IMG/VR virus record: IMGVR_UViG_3300005289_000052
Coordinates: 124,001-188,000 of that record
DNA from: a virus
Length of the DNA stretch: 64,000 nucleotides
Reading direction: 5' to 3' (one strand)
Shown here one piece after another: positions 16,247-26,004 of the stretch. Position 1 is the first letter of the stretch; each line of letters begins with the position of its first letter. The position numbers were made by a program, and so were the translations under genes. The notes under the pieces were generated by a model. That model had not been told where the DNA came from, did no database searches, and worked only from the letters and a program-made list of their open reading frames with translations.

Positions 16247-19155
16247 CGACTACTACCGCTGAGTTAATGGCCGCGATTGACGCGGTGCGTTTTAACCCCG
16301 CTGCGATCCACCGTTTGGCCCTGAACATTCTTGAGGAAACTCGGAACGGGGAGCGGGTGATTGTAGACCCTACCAACCCTTTTATGTTCCTGCTGGAATC
16401 CAGTGCGGTTAACGTTGCTGCTGCTATGGCGTGCAACGAAGCCAACCTGCGTAAACAGTACGGGAGCATGGCGTTGACTGAGGAGGAGATCTACCTCCAC
16501 ATGTCGGATCGGGATTACCTCGACCGCTTCGCCAAACCTTCACGCACAGAGATCGGCATACTGCTGTCGTTGGATGAGATCTACCAACGCGTAGTGCCCA
16601 CTGGTCAAGGTGGCATGAAGAAGATGGTGATCCCTCGTAACAGTGAGTTTACTGTTGCAGGCTACAGCTTCACCATGCAGTATCCGATTGAACTGCGAGT
16701 CATGGCCAACAAAGGCTTGCAGGTGATCCACGACGTCTCACGTCAGTCTCCTCTGATGTCGTTGAACTCGAACGTGGCTAAGACCACACTGATGAACATC
16801 GAAGGACAGAAGTATCTGTTGATCTATGCTCCAGTGCTCCAGGTCAAGATCGACGTCCAGTATCCAAAGCTGGTCTCGGCTACTGCGTTCCGTAAGCGTT
16901 ACAACTTCGACAACCAGTTCCACTTTGCACGAGTGTACCAAGCCAACGCGGCTGGTGAGTGGGTCGAAATGAGGACCACGCACACCGATCAGGTCTTTGA
17001 CCCGATGGTTCCTACAGCGTGCTTGAAAGTGTTGGATGGTCAATTGGAAGTTAGCATTCCGATGATCTACCAATCAGCAGGCACCGTGGATTCAGAGTTG
17101 CGACTGGAGATCTACACCACTGTAGGACCTCTGGACCTGATCCTGAACAACTACGAACCGGGTTCTTACACCGCTCGTTGGATTGACTTGGATAACGATG
17201 ACAACGGGATCTACATCTCACCCCTGTCTCAGTTCAGCTCAGTCTCTGTGTTCTCTGATCGCGTAGTGACTGGTGGTAGTGCAGCGCTGTCGTTTGAAGA
17301 TCTGCGTGAACGTGTGATCAACAACAGTCTGGGTTCTCAACAGCTTCCGATCACCAACCAGCAAGTTACCTCGACGCTGTCGAACTTGGGGTACAACCTG
17401 TCGACCAACATCGACTTGATCACTAACCGTCAGTTCTTGGCTACTCGCGTGTTGCCTCCTCCGACTGATGGTTCTGTGATTGCTGGCGTGGCGTCTACCG
17501 TGGCTACCTATCAAGCATCGTTCGATGACTTGAAGACCCATGAGTACATTCGCGACAACGGTCTGCGGTTGACCATCACTCCGAAAGTGTTGTTCCAAGG
17601 TTACAACGGTCAGTACGGTCTGGTCTCCAAGATGCGTACGGATCAACTGTTGGCAATGCGTGGGACCGATGCGTTCCTCCCAGAGCTGGAACAGAACCGT
17701 TACCTGGCGTCTCCGTTCTACTACGTGTGGGACATTGACAATGACCTGTTTGATTGCCGGATGTATCACCTCGATTCGCCGGAAGTTGAATCCAAGGTAT
17801 TCGTCCAGGAGAACGACACCACAGGTCTGATCGTAGCTACTGACACTTACGCGCTGGAGAAGATCGACGAAGGCTATCGCGTCGTCATCAAGACCCGGTC
17901 GAGTGAAGAGTGGAAGTTGTTGCGTGACGATCAAGTCTACGTGCAATTGGCATTCGTGGCTGAAGGTGAAACGGCTCGTGCGTACATCAACGGTACGCTG
18001 CTGGCGCGTGACATCGACACCAACGAGCGGATCTACGAGTTCAAGATCCTCACCAACTACGACGTGGATGAATCCCACGGCCTGATGATCAACAACTTCA
18101 CCATCTTCGGTCAGATACAAAACTGCCCGATTCCACTGTCAGGTAAGTTGGACATCCTCTACGCAGCGGCTGACTATAGTTACCTCGACATGACCTCCTC
18201 GGAGATCGACACTATCCTTGACAGCTCTTTGCTGCCAGAGAAATACATCGGTCTGATTCACGAGCAACTGAACGTCACCTTGGGACACACCTTGGATGGC
18301 TTCTGGTTGAACAGCCGGTCTGTGGTGTCCTCGATTGAGTACATGACCTACCCAACTGACGTGGTGGCTACTTATCAGGAAACCGTTTACGAACGTGATC
18401 CTGTAACTGGCACCGTGAAGGTTGAGATGGTCAACGGTAAACCTAAGTTCAACATCCTGCATGCAAAAGGCGACATCATTCGTGATGCGTTGGGAGAGGT
18501 GACTTACCAGTATCGTGCTGGTGATGTCATTATCGATGCTCAAGGTAACCCGGTGCCAGCTAACCCACGTGGGATGCTGCGTCAGACGGATCTGTTCTTG
18601 ATGGACGGTCTGTACTACTTCGCTACCGAGGCAGCCTCTAAAGACTACGCGGCGAGTGTGCCTAACACTATCGTTTCGTGGTTGGAAGATGACATCGCAC
18701 CAATCTCCAAACGTTTGCTGGAACAGACTGAATTGTTCTTCCATCCTCAGATCACCACGGGTTACGCCAAGGCACTGGTGATGGATAACTTTGAAGTCGA
18801 CTTGGATACCGAGCAGACGCTGGTAGTTCGCTACTACCTGTCGGAGTCTGGGTTCAAGAACGCTGAGCTGCGTAAGAGCTTGGAGACCACTGCTATTGAA
18901 GTGATCCATGAAGCCTTTGCTGTCGCTCGCGTTAGCACCAAAGACATCGCTAACCGCATCCAGTTGGCTGCTGGCGACGATGTTCGTACGGTGTCGGTAC
19001 AAGGCTTGGGTGGTGGTACTCCAGGTTACGACATCTTGACCCTGCAAGACGAATCTGCTCGCTTGGGGATTCGTAAAAAGCTGGTTGCTTTGGCTGATGG
19101 TACTTACGCTGTAGAAGATGCAGTGGAAGTGATGTTCATCCTGCACGGTAACTAA
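16243..19155 (+). CDS. Large baseplate/tail structural protein
   Basis: Codes 970 residues, the longest gene in the window. The N-terminal 130 residues are helical, then long stretches alternate in a beta-rich pattern. The last third, from FFHPQITTGYAKALV onward, ends with a compact alpha/beta domain containing IEVIHEAFAVARVS. The size, plain N-terminus and coupling to a 376-residue partner fit a baseplate wedge arm of the gp6/gpJ class, but that is a fold-level inference. A strong terminator follows the stop at two bases. Confidence 0.7.
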   Translation: MTTTTAELMAAIDAVRFNPAAIHRLALNILEETRNGERVIVDPTNPFMFLLESSAVNVAAAMACNEANLRKQYGSMALTEEEIYLHMSDRDYLDRFAKPSRTEIGILLSLDEIYQRVVPTGQGGMKKMVIPRNSEFTVAGYSFTMQYPIELRVMANKGLQVIHDVSRQSPLMSLNSNVAKTTLMNIEGQKYLLIYAPVLQVKIDVQYPKLVSATAFRKRYNFDNQFHFARVYQANAAGEWVEMRTTHTDQVFDPMVPTACLKVLDGQLEVSIPMIYQSAGTVDSELRLEIYTTVGPLDLILNNYEPGSYTARWIDLDNDDNGIYISPLSQFSSVSVFSDRVVTGGSAALSFEDLRERVINNSLGSQQLPITNQQVTSTLSNLGYNLSTNIDLITNRQFLATRVLPPPTDGSVIAGVASTVATYQASFDDLKTHEYIRDNGLRLTITPKVLFQGYNGQYGLVSKMRTDQLLAMRGTDAFLPELEQNRYLASPFYYVWDIDNDLFDCRMYHLDSPEVESKVFVQENDTTGLIVATDTYALEKIDEGYRVVIKTRSSEEWKLLRDDQVYVQLAFVAEGETARAYINGTLLARDIDTNERIYEFKILTNYDVDESHGLMINNFTIFGQIQNCPIPLSGKLDILYAAADYSYLDMTSSEIDTILDSSLLPEKYIGLIHEQLNVTLGHTLDGFWLNSRSVVSSIEYMTYPTDVVATYQETVYERDPVTGTVKVEMVNGKPKFNILHAKGDIIRDALGEVTYQYRAGDVIIDAQGNPVPANPRGMLRQTDLFLMDGLYYFATEAASKDYAASVPNTIVSWLEDDIAPISKRLLEQTELFFHPQITTGYAKALVMDNFEVDLDTEQTLVVRYYLSESGFKNAELRKSLETTAIEVIHEAFAVARVSTKDIANRIQLAAGDDVRTVSVQGLGGGTPGYDILTLQDESARLGIRKKLVALADGTYAVEDAVEVMFILHGN

Positions 19156-19157
19156 CG

Positions 19158-19190
19158 GCATAGAGGGAGGCCTTCTGGCCTCCCCTTATG
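19158..19190. terminator. Bidirectional terminator
   Basis: GCATAGAGGGAGGCC pairs with GGCCTCCCCTTATG around TTCT, between converging genes. It is nearly the same sequence as the terminator at 2645-2676. Confidence 0.9.
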
Positions 19191-19193
19191 ACG

Positions 19194-20426
19194 TCACTTC
19201 TTGGACTTGTTCAGTTCGCGAAGTTTCTTTTTGGCATCTTCGTCATCCGAAGAAGTGATGGCAGCAACCATCGCTGTGTGCCCACGGTCAGCAGCACGAC
19301 GGCTCAGTTCAACGAAGTGGTTGCGCATGCGCTCACACTTGGCCAACATGGCATCGTACTTCTGTACAACGTCGATCATCTTGCGCATCGAGGACAAGCA
19401 AGAACGCAGAGCACGGTCAACGTCAGCACCCACTTTCGGGTTGAACGAAGACTTCTCGAGACGGTTCACTTCTGTGAGCAGACCTTCGAGTTGACCTGGT
19501 TGCTTGACCTTACGCAGCGGACACTTGTCAACCGAGTAGCCTTCCAGTTCGGCAACTACTTTGTCCCCATTGAAGGAGTTGGTGTAGGCTTGCGCGATGG
19601 TGGAGTTCAGGCTGTCGATGACCTCCCGCATGTCTTCTTGGTAATCAATCGGGTTACTGGAAGCCCGGTGGATCACTTGGAAGGCGTTACGGATAGTCGG
19701 GTCGGTGTCCCGGATCTCGATGTCGTTGATAGTGGTCAACACACGGTTGATTGCCATCTCATCGTTGGAGTTGTCCTTCTTGGACTCCTTGTCGATCAGC
19801 GTACACATCAACTTGAGCTTGGTGACCATCATGGAGAACGTGGAGTCAGCCGAAGCCAAGCAACGAGTGATCGGACCAACCGCCAAGATGTCACGCAGAA
19901 CACCGTTGTACAGTTGTGCCATTTCATCGTAGATCGGTTTCAGACGTTCAGCCTTACGCTCTTCGTAGTCACGACGGATAGCCGGAGAAACCATCTTCTC
20001 CAGATCACGCGTGGTCTTGAGGGAGGCAGTCATCTGCACAGCCGACTTCTCAGCTTCCTTGGAAGCCTTGTCGTTAGCCTTGAACATACCGAGCAACCAG
20101 AAGATCAGCTTGGCCACCAAAGCTACGAACGCAGCTACCGCACCACCAATCAGAGCCGCACTGGCAGCACTCATCGACTCCATCGAAACGGAGTAGTTGG
20201 TGAGCGTGGGGTTCTTACTGAAACTGTTGAGTTTCAGGTGGGCAGGCAACAGGTGCTGGACGGGCATGATCATCGACTTACTAACGCCGTTCTCACGACG
20301 CATAGCACGAACGACCATCTCGACGTCCAACGCTTTGGATTCCATCGAGAGCATGACCTCCTCTTCATCGAGGGTATCAGGACGCTCTGGTTCTGGCAGA
20401 CCAGTGGTAGTAGAACTGAGGGTCAT
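19194..20426 (-). CDS. Probable inner-body / ejected head protein with membrane segment
   Basis: Codes 410 residues, with AAGGAG eight bases before the ATG. Two LSMES/VSMES sites (near residues 27 and 81) match the S-x-E prohead-protease motif; cleavage at the second would expose a hydrophobic segment (about residues 88-114) that looks like a transmembrane helix. The rest is a long charged helical region with a lysine-rich C-terminus. Propeptide plus membrane helix suggests a head-packaged protein that may help DNA cross the host envelope. It is the third gene of the 22161-19194 operon. Confidence 0.68.
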   Translation of the reverse strand: MTLSSTTTGLPEPERPDTLDEEEVMLSMESKALDVEMVVRAMRRENGVSKSMIMPVQHLLPAHLKLNSFSKNPTLTNYSVSMESMSAASAALIGGAVAAFVALVAKLIFWLLGMFKANDKASKEAEKSAVQMTASLKTTRDLEKMVSPAIRRDYEERKAERLKPIYDEMAQLYNGVLRDILAVGPITRCLASADSTFSMMVTKLKLMCTLIDKESKKDNSNDEMAINRVLTTINDIEIRDTDPTIRNAFQVIHRASSNPIDYQEDMREVIDSLNSTIAQAYTNSFNGDKVVAELEGYSVDKCPLRKVKQPGQLEGLLTEVNRLEKSSFNPKVGADVDRALRSCLSSMRKMIDVVQKYDAMLAKCERMRNHFVELSRRAADRGHTAMVAAITSSDDEDAKKKLRELNKSKK

Positions 20427-20436
20427 ACCAGTCTCC

Positions 20437-20883
20437 TTAGAAAACGCTGTTGGCCTGGAAAACCTCGATCAGATCACGGTTCTCGTAAACGCACTTGTAG
20501 CGGTTTGCGATCTCGCAGGAGGTTGGGTCGGTGACTTCGCCGCACAGCAGCAGGTTCTTCAGGAGCGAAGAGGCCGCTGGGTGAGTAGCGTCGTGACACA
20601 GGCGGTAGCGGGTGATCCACAGCTTGAACACCAGGCCTTCCACGATATCCATGTCGATCACGTGCTGTTCGTTGATCACGTTCAGCGCTTGACCGATGTT
20701 GATACGCAGAGTGTTGCGGTACCAGGCTTCTGGATGATCCACAGCACTGGACGGCAGCGGGAGCTGACTTGCCAGGGCATCGGCCACCAACAGGCTGACA
20801 ACTTTGCAGCGGTCAGCGAATTGCACTTCACCACAGTCCAGAGCAGTCTGGAGAGCAGCGGCGATAGGTTTAATCTGTAGCAT
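20437..20883 (-). CDS. Unknown protein between two inner-body-like genes
   Basis: Codes 148 residues, helical, with six cysteines and no recognisable motif. It is separated from its neighbours by nine and ten bases, so all three share one transcript. It may be a chaperone or partner of the two membrane-segment proteins; this is inferred only from position. Confidence 0.68.
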   Translation of the reverse strand: MLQIKPIAAALQTALDCGEVQFADRCKVVSLLVADALASQLPLPSSAVDHPEAWYRNTLRINIGQALNVINEQHVIDMDIVEGLVFKLWITRYRLCHDATHPAASSLLKNLLLCGEVTDPTSCEIANRYKCVYENRDLIEVFQANSVF

Positions 20884-20892
20884 GGCTTAGCC

Positions 20893-22161
20893 CTATGCGA
20901 ATTTCAGGTTGGTAAGTTTCTCGGCGGTTACGAAGAGCTGGTTGTTCACCAGTTTCTCCAGTTCCACCTGGAAGCGAAGTTGTTCGTATTGCTTACGACC
21001 ACTTGGCAGGATGCTGGTGTAGAAGAACTGCATCAGCGTGCGTTTGTCGTCGATGTTCTTGAGCAACGCGTCGACCGCTTCGATGTCGTCCACGATTGCT
21101 TTGCGCTGATCGGCAGGCAGGTCTTTTTGCTTGAGAGAAGCAACCAGCTCACGTTTCATGCGACCCAGACGAGCACCCGGATCATCGTACAGCTTCATGG
21201 CAGGGTTGAGCAGCAGAACCAGCAGGATCAAACCGGCGGTAGGGATGATCAACGCGAAGAACAGGATCACACGGATTACGGTAGCGAAGATGTGCATGCC
21301 AGTCGACATGTACGAGGAATCGCCGCCATAGTGACGGTGGATCTTGTCCAGACCAGTGGCGAGGAAACGGCCAGCACCTTGACGGATAGCGTACTGGTCA
21401 GCCAGAGCTTCGGTCGCGGTCAGGTCGTAGATGTTCGAGCCCAGGGAGGATTTCGCCTCGAGGATCGCTTTGCGCAGAACGACGGTTTGGAAGACTTCCT
21501 TGCTCTCGCACTTAACCAGTGCTTCAGGGTCATCCAGCGAGATATCCAACGCCTTGCAAGCCTCGTCCAGAACCTGGGTACGTTTGATCACGTCGTCAGA
21601 TTTGAAGAATGCTTGGGTGGCAGCGTGTAGAATTACGTTCGTCGTTAATGTATGACCGAGGAACTCGTAGTAGGTAAACAGGTGACCTACTTCGTGCAGG
21701 CAAACGGCTGCTCGCTCTTCGTCACACAGCAGGGTGCTTTCACACAGCCCTTTGTAGACAGTCAGGGAGTGTTCGATTTCTGAGAAGATACCGGACACTT
21801 TACCGCTTTTCAGGTCGACGGAACCCTTGATGATGTCACTGCGACGTGCTTTGATGAATTTCTTCACGTCAGTGTTGTCGATGTGCGGCTTCCACCAATC
21901 GTAGATCAGTGGGTTGTTCTTATCGACCATCGGCGGGATGACATACGCATTGATGTCATTGTTTTTCTCGACCTTGAAATTGACCTTGAGGCCAGTGTGA
22001 CGCTTGATGATTTCTGCGAATCCGATCCGCTTAAGGGCGTCTCCTTCGTAGGCCTTCTCCGTACGCATCCGTTGGAAAGCCAACGTAAGTTCTTTGAAGA
22101 AGAGATCATTCTGGACTTGAATGGCCTCGAGGCCTATGGAAAGTCGTTTACTGGTTAACAT
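20893..22161 (-). CDS. M48-like zinc metalloprotease with membrane anchor, probable virion protein
   Basis: Codes 422 residues from an ATG with GGAG five bases upstream. HEVGH at 156-160 is the zinc-binding HExxH, and TEALADQYA (Glu251, Asp255) fits the third-ligand ExxAD motif of gluzincins such as M48. A hydrophobic stretch at about 289-319 predicts one or two membrane passes, followed by a charged helical tail. IGLEA near residue 10 is a possible prohead-protease site. The same operon encodes another protein with S-x-E sites and a membrane helix, so this may be a protease carried in the head and delivered to the host envelope. Substrate unknown. Confidence 0.72.
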   Translation of the reverse strand: MLTSKRLSIGLEAIQVQNDLFFKELTLAFQRMRTEKAYEGDALKRIGFAEIIKRHTGLKVNFKVEKNNDINAYVIPPMVDKNNPLIYDWWKPHIDNTDVKKFIKARRSDIIKGSVDLKSGKVSGIFSEIEHSLTVYKGLCESTLLCDEERAAVCLHEVGHLFTYYEFLGHTLTTNVILHAATQAFFKSDDVIKRTQVLDEACKALDISLDDPEALVKCESKEVFQTVVLRKAILEAKSSLGSNIYDLTATEALADQYAIRQGAGRFLATGLDKIHRHYGGDSSYMSTGMHIFATVIRVILFFALIIPTAGLILLVLLLNPAMKLYDDPGARLGRMKRELVASLKQKDLPADQRKAIVDDIEAVDALLKNIDDKRTLMQFFYTSILPSGRKQYEQLRFQVELEKLVNNQLFVTAEKLTNLKFA

Positions 22162-22199
22162 ATCAGCTCCATGGCTCGGGGGTGGGCTGTTAGAAAAGA

Positions 22200-22222
22200 T
22201 GACTCATAATGATAGTTTGAGC
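22200..22222 (-). promoter_or_regulatory. Weak early-type promoter candidate
   Basis: Minus strand reads CTCAAACTATCATTATGAG, resembling the TCTCAAATCTATATTAC element at 29943 but with a degraded core. It is placed about 45 bases before the 22161 start. Confidence 0.3.
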
Positions 22223-22247
22223 AAGGGCCACTAAAGGGAAACGTGCA

Positions 22248-23942
22248 GTGAACCAACCAAATTTTAACCCAGATGAAGTGAAAGGTTACGAAGTTAAACA
22301 CGTGACCTATACCCGTTCGAATAACCGAGATTCGAATGATGATGCGCTGATCATTAAGAAGATCGCGCACATGAAAAACGGTGACCAGATCCCGTTCCTC
22401 GATTTGGAGAAGAACTATAAACGTACGTTCTATCTGGAGCGTAATCAGAACTACACCGAGAAGAAGACTCAGCAGAAACTGCGGCGTCTGCAACAGTTCA
22501 CTTGTACCCAACGTAACCTGATCCCTTCGATCGGTCGTGCGTTAGGTCGTGGTAGCGTTAAAGGTGGTTTACGGACTATCGCTCGTAACCCTTTCTTATA
22601 CGGCACCGACATCACCAGTGCGACCCTGTACAAGCAGGACTTCCGTAAAGCGTACCCGGACTGTAACTCGCCTAACCGTGTAGCAGTATTCGACATTGAA
22701 ACTGATGTCGTAAACGGTGACGGTAGCGAACCGATCTGTATGTCCCTGACTTTCAAGGACAAGGTTTTCCTCGTTGTTACGAAGAAGTGGATCGGCACCA
22801 TTCAGGAGTTCGAGAAGAAAGCACACGCAGCGGCTGACAAGTATCTAAGCGAGCACTTCAAAGCTCGTAACATCACCATGGAAGTTATGGTGGTGGATAC
22901 TCCTGGTCAAGCGGTGGTGGAAACCTTCAAGCGTGCTCACGAGTGGAAGCCTGACTTCGTATCCGTCTGGAACATCAACTTCGACCTTCCAAAATGCTTG
23001 GCAGTATTGCAGAAAGAAGGCATCGACCCAGCACAGGTGTTCTCTGATCCGTCGGTTCCAGAAGAGTTCAAGTTCTTCCGTTATAAAGAAGGCAACGCCA
23101 CCAAGGTTACTGCAACTGGTCGAGTGGACTCCATTCACCCAGCAGAACGTTGGCACGTGGCCGAGTGTCCAGCTACCTTCTTCTTGATTGACTCGATGTG
23201 CGTGTACAAACGTATCCGCATGGCGAAGCAGAACGAACCGAGCTACGGCTTGGACGCAGTCATGAAGAAGAACCTCAAGAACCTGGGTAAGCTCAAGTTC
23301 GCTGAGGCAGATGCTTACAGTGGTCTGCAATGGCACATTTTCATGCAGGACAACTACAAGGTCGAATACTCGATCTATAACGTCTTTGACTGCATTGGTG
23401 TGGAGATCCTCGACGAGAAGATCAAAGACCTACAACTGGTTATCTCGACGCAATCCAAAGCATCGGAGTACACCATCTATAACTCGCAACCTAAGCGACT
23501 TGTGGATGACTTCTACTTCTTCTGCTTGGAGCGTGATTTTGTTCTGGGTTCTTGCTCGGACGAAATGGCTCACGAGTACGATCAGTACGTAACTGACATG
23601 AAGGGTTGGATCGTTACGCTACCGTCTCACCAGACTGTAGACAACGGTATTGCAGTGTTGGAGGAAATGCCAGACGTACGGACCTACATCCGAACGCACG
23701 TGGCTGACTTGGACATTGTATCCACCTACCCGAACGTACAGGTGATCCTGAACATCTCTCGTGAGACTACTCGCCGTGAGCTGTACAAGATTGCAGGTGT
23801 CGACGTCCGTACACAACGGATGGCAGGCATTAACCTGACGGGTGGACATGTCAATGCTGTTGAGATTGCGTGCTCGATCTACCAAGCACCTAACTTCGAC
23901 ATGTTGCTGAAAGACTTCGAAGAAGAGCAGAAGGCGGCATAA
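22248..23942 (+). CDS. DNA polymerase family B, exonuclease domain plus motif A (split gene, N-terminal half)
   Basis: Codes 564 residues from a GTG with AGGG ten bases upstream. Exo I is FDIET (148-152), Exo II is NINFD (242-246), Exo III is YNVFD (377-381): a complete proofreading 3'-5' exonuclease. Near the end DLDIVSTYPN (487-496) is palm motif A. Motifs B and C are absent; they are found in the minus-strand gene at 61786-64000. The two products must therefore assemble into one replicase. The gene ends GCG GCA TAA, and the stop lies inside the terminator's GGCATAA box. Confidence 0.9.
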   Translation: MNQPNFNPDEVKGYEVKHVTYTRSNNRDSNDDALIIKKIAHMKNGDQIPFLDLEKNYKRTFYLERNQNYTEKKTQQKLRRLQQFTCTQRNLIPSIGRALGRGSVKGGLRTIARNPFLYGTDITSATLYKQDFRKAYPDCNSPNRVAVFDIETDVVNGDGSEPICMSLTFKDKVFLVVTKKWIGTIQEFEKKAHAAADKYLSEHFKARNITMEVMVVDTPGQAVVETFKRAHEWKPDFVSVWNINFDLPKCLAVLQKEGIDPAQVFSDPSVPEEFKFFRYKEGNATKVTATGRVDSIHPAERWHVAECPATFFLIDSMCVYKRIRMAKQNEPSYGLDAVMKKNLKNLGKLKFAEADAYSGLQWHIFMQDNYKVEYSIYNVFDCIGVEILDEKIKDLQLVISTQSKASEYTIYNSQPKRLVDDFYFFCLERDFVLGSCSDEMAHEYDQYVTDMKGWIVTLPSHQTVDNGIAVLEEMPDVRTYIRTHVADLDIVSTYPNVQVILNISRETTRRELYKIAGVDVRTQRMAGINLTGGHVNAVEIACSIYQAPNFDMLLKDFEEEQKAA

Positions 23943-23984
23943 AAGGCAAAAAAAAGAAGGGGTGCAAGCCCCTTCTTTATGCCG
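23935..23984. terminator. Bidirectional terminator overlapping a stop codon
   Basis: AAGAAGGGG and CCCCTTCTTT pair around TGCAAG, with GGCATAA upstream (containing the polymerase stop) and TTTATGCC downstream, and an A8 tract that serves as T-tract on the minus strand. Confidence 0.9.
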
Positions 23985-24551
23985 TCAGCCTTCCAACTGT
24001 GCAGGACCACGATCCAGTTTAAACCGCACTGGATCTTCAAGGTCTGCATAGTCGTAGGACATGATCACGCTGGCAATTACTTTACCGTCAGTTCCAGCCC
24101 ACTCGACTTTATCGAAGTCAAAGTCCACGATCTCGAAGATCTTGTCCTTGTGTGCATCGAAGAAGTTGTGGACCAAGTTAGGGATTTCACCGTCCCCAAC
24201 GACAAACGCACGCATGGACTCAGGAGCCAACTTGCGTTGCATAACCAACGTTTCTGTACCACGCAGTCGAGTCTTACGATGTCTGACGATCGCAGCAAAC
24301 TCGTTGGTGAGTACGAAGTAGGTTTCGACGTGACCGAAGACCGGATCACGATCTACCTCTACTGTACAACGCCAACTAGGTTCATGCGCCAACAGATCAA
24401 CGTGGTGAAGCCGCCGGAGTTTCTCGGCTTCATCCAGAGACACTAAGTCTTCACCTTGACCGAGGAAGTACTGCTCAAATTCATCCACGGTAAAGTAAGA
24501 CATCTCGGGTTGACCATGGCCTGCATCAAGATCAACGCGTGAGTGTCCCAT
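23985..24551 (-). CDS. Unknown accessory protein
   Basis: Codes 188 residues, translationally coupled (TAATG) to the DUF4262 gene before it. An alternative ATG 16 codons in has a weaker context. The protein is acidic with several His residues in the N-terminal third; no motif is recognised. It is the last cistron of the run 26666-23985 and is probably a host-interaction or metabolic accessory protein. Confidence 0.7.
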   Translation of the reverse strand: MGHSRVDLDAGHGQPEMSYFTVDEFEQYFLGQGEDLVSLDEAEKLRRLHHVDLLAHEPSWRCTVEVDRDPVFGHVETYFVLTNEFAAIVRHRKTRLRGTETLVMQRKLAPESMRAFVVGDGEIPNLVHNFFDAHKDKIFEIVDFDFDKVEWAGTDGKVIASVIMSYDYADLEDPVRFKLDRGPAQLEG

Positions 24552-25516
24552 TAGACGGCCCCGAAGATCGGCTGTTGGAAGTTTTCGTTGTAGCCTTCTT
24601 CGCCTGGCAGTACGTTCTCACCGTCAGCCAGCAGAATTTGCAGAACGCGCGGTTTGTCAGCACGAGTGATGCAGATGATCTTCTCGTACATTTCCGGGGC
24701 GTTCATTTCCACCAACGTAGCACGCACTGGAGTTTCGTCAGGACGAGCCAAGCCAACGCCGGTTTCGCCCAATTCCAGTGGACCTGGTGATTGTGCCAGC
24801 AACAGGATAACGTGCGACAACACGTTCATCGGTTGGGCAGCACTGATGAACAACTCGTAACCCACCGTGTTCACCAGACCAGTGGTATAGATGAACTGTG
24901 GAGTTGTGCCCTGGGCTTCCACGTGGTGTGCTGCAAAGCCGTGTTCAGCGATCAGGCGATCGGTACGATCTTGTACCTGACTGCGTTCTGCGGCTGCCAT
25001 CACCTTGGTCAGTTGTTCGCGGGACAGTTCCTTGTTGGCAACCAGACCTTTGAAGAACAGATCACGAGTGAAGTGTTCGTTGACGAACTCACGGGTGTGG
25101 TAGGCCGTGGCGATGATCTCGGCTTCGAACTGTTCAACGTGCAGGTTCGGGCACTGAGCAACCTTGATCAGGAACTCACGCAGATCAGCACCGGTTGGGA
25201 TCAGATCCCAGGTGAAGAACAACTGGCCAGGAATCGGCGAGGCGTTGAACTCTTCCGGCTCTACGTAACGACCATACTCGTTGTTGATCAGGTACTCCAT
25301 GAAACCACCGACGATTTCTTCAGCGCGTGGATGACCAGCGCGGTCGAGGTTCTGGTAGCTTGGCACGCCTTCCGGCAGAGTAACCGACGAGATGTAGATC
25401 TCGTACATCTGGTACGGGTTGAACTGTTTGCTGGCTTCAAAGCCGTAACCGAAGAACGAACCCAGTTGCATTGGGGCCAGTTGGAAGATTGCGCGTGCGC
25501 CTTTTTGTGCTTGCAT
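24551..25516 (-). CDS. DUF4262-domain protein
   Basis: Codes 321 residues; AGGAG eight bases before ATG 25516 decides the start over a TTG two codons earlier. Residues about 190-321 fit the DUF4262 pattern: HGFAAHHVEAQ, then FIYTTGLVNT, later VLQILLADGENVLPGEEGY and a final QPIF. DUF4262 has no known activity. The N-terminal 190 residues are unassigned. It sits two bases after the stop of an unknown gene and is coupled to the next. It is common in accessory loci, so this gene may belong to a host-control module. Confidence 0.78.
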   Translation of the reverse strand: MQAQKGARAIFQLAPMQLGSFFGYGFEASKQFNPYQMYEIYISSVTLPEGVPSYQNLDRAGHPRAEEIVGGFMEYLINNEYGRYVEPEEFNASPIPGQLFFTWDLIPTGADLREFLIKVAQCPNLHVEQFEAEIIATAYHTREFVNEHFTRDLFFKGLVANKELSREQLTKVMAAAERSQVQDRTDRLIAEHGFAAHHVEAQGTTPQFIYTTGLVNTVGYELFISAAQPMNVLSHVILLLAQSPGPLELGETGVGLARPDETPVRATLVEMNAPEMYEKIICITRADKPRVLQILLADGENVLPGEEGYNENFQQPIFGAV

Positions 25517-25518
25517 TA

Positions 25519-26004
25519 TCAATGCTCCTGAGCATCAGTAGGTTCGTCGAACTGGATGTCGACAATTCGGAGAAGGTTTAGAACGTCGGCCAACACTGTT
25601 TCCAGCGGAGGACGACGCAGTTGTAGTTCGGGATAGAAGCGTGCAGACGTACCATCAGGGCGCAAAGCACCGATGAATTTGATAGCCTCCCAGTGCACAA
25701 CTGGATGGGTACCATAGATGTAGGTGGCGATCCCTTGGCCCCACCACATTGTTATCCCGTGAGAAGTGGCTCGGACATTGGTTTGTTTGTGGAACCAGAC
25801 CTTAACCGTACCGTCTTCTTGAATGTGGGGTGGTGTACGTTCCCAGTCGATGCCTCGTACATCCAGCACCATGTAGAACATACCACCCTTCTTAAGCTCA
25901 GCATGCTTGAACTTCTCGTACAAGTCCATCATGCGTTTGCCTGCCCACGGGTACAGTCGAGCGATACTTTGGATATCAGAGACCATGCGATCAGACTGGC
26001 TCAT
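25519..26004 (-). CDS. Unknown accessory protein
   Basis: Codes 161 residues, starting at an ATGA overlap with the methyltransferase gene. The middle (FYMVLDVRGIDW, then VKVWFHKQTN) looks like a beta-rich fold with a Trp-rich surface. No family recognised. Coupling suggests it works with the methyltransferase or the DUF4262 protein. Confidence 0.7.
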   Translation of the reverse strand: MSQSDRMVSDIQSIARLYPWAGKRMMDLYEKFKHAELKKGGMFYMVLDVRGIDWERTPPHIQEDGTVKVWFHKQTNVRATSHGITMWWGQGIATYIYGTHPVVHWEAIKFIGALRPDGTSARFYPELQLRRPPLETVLADVLNLLRIVDIQFDEPTDAQEH

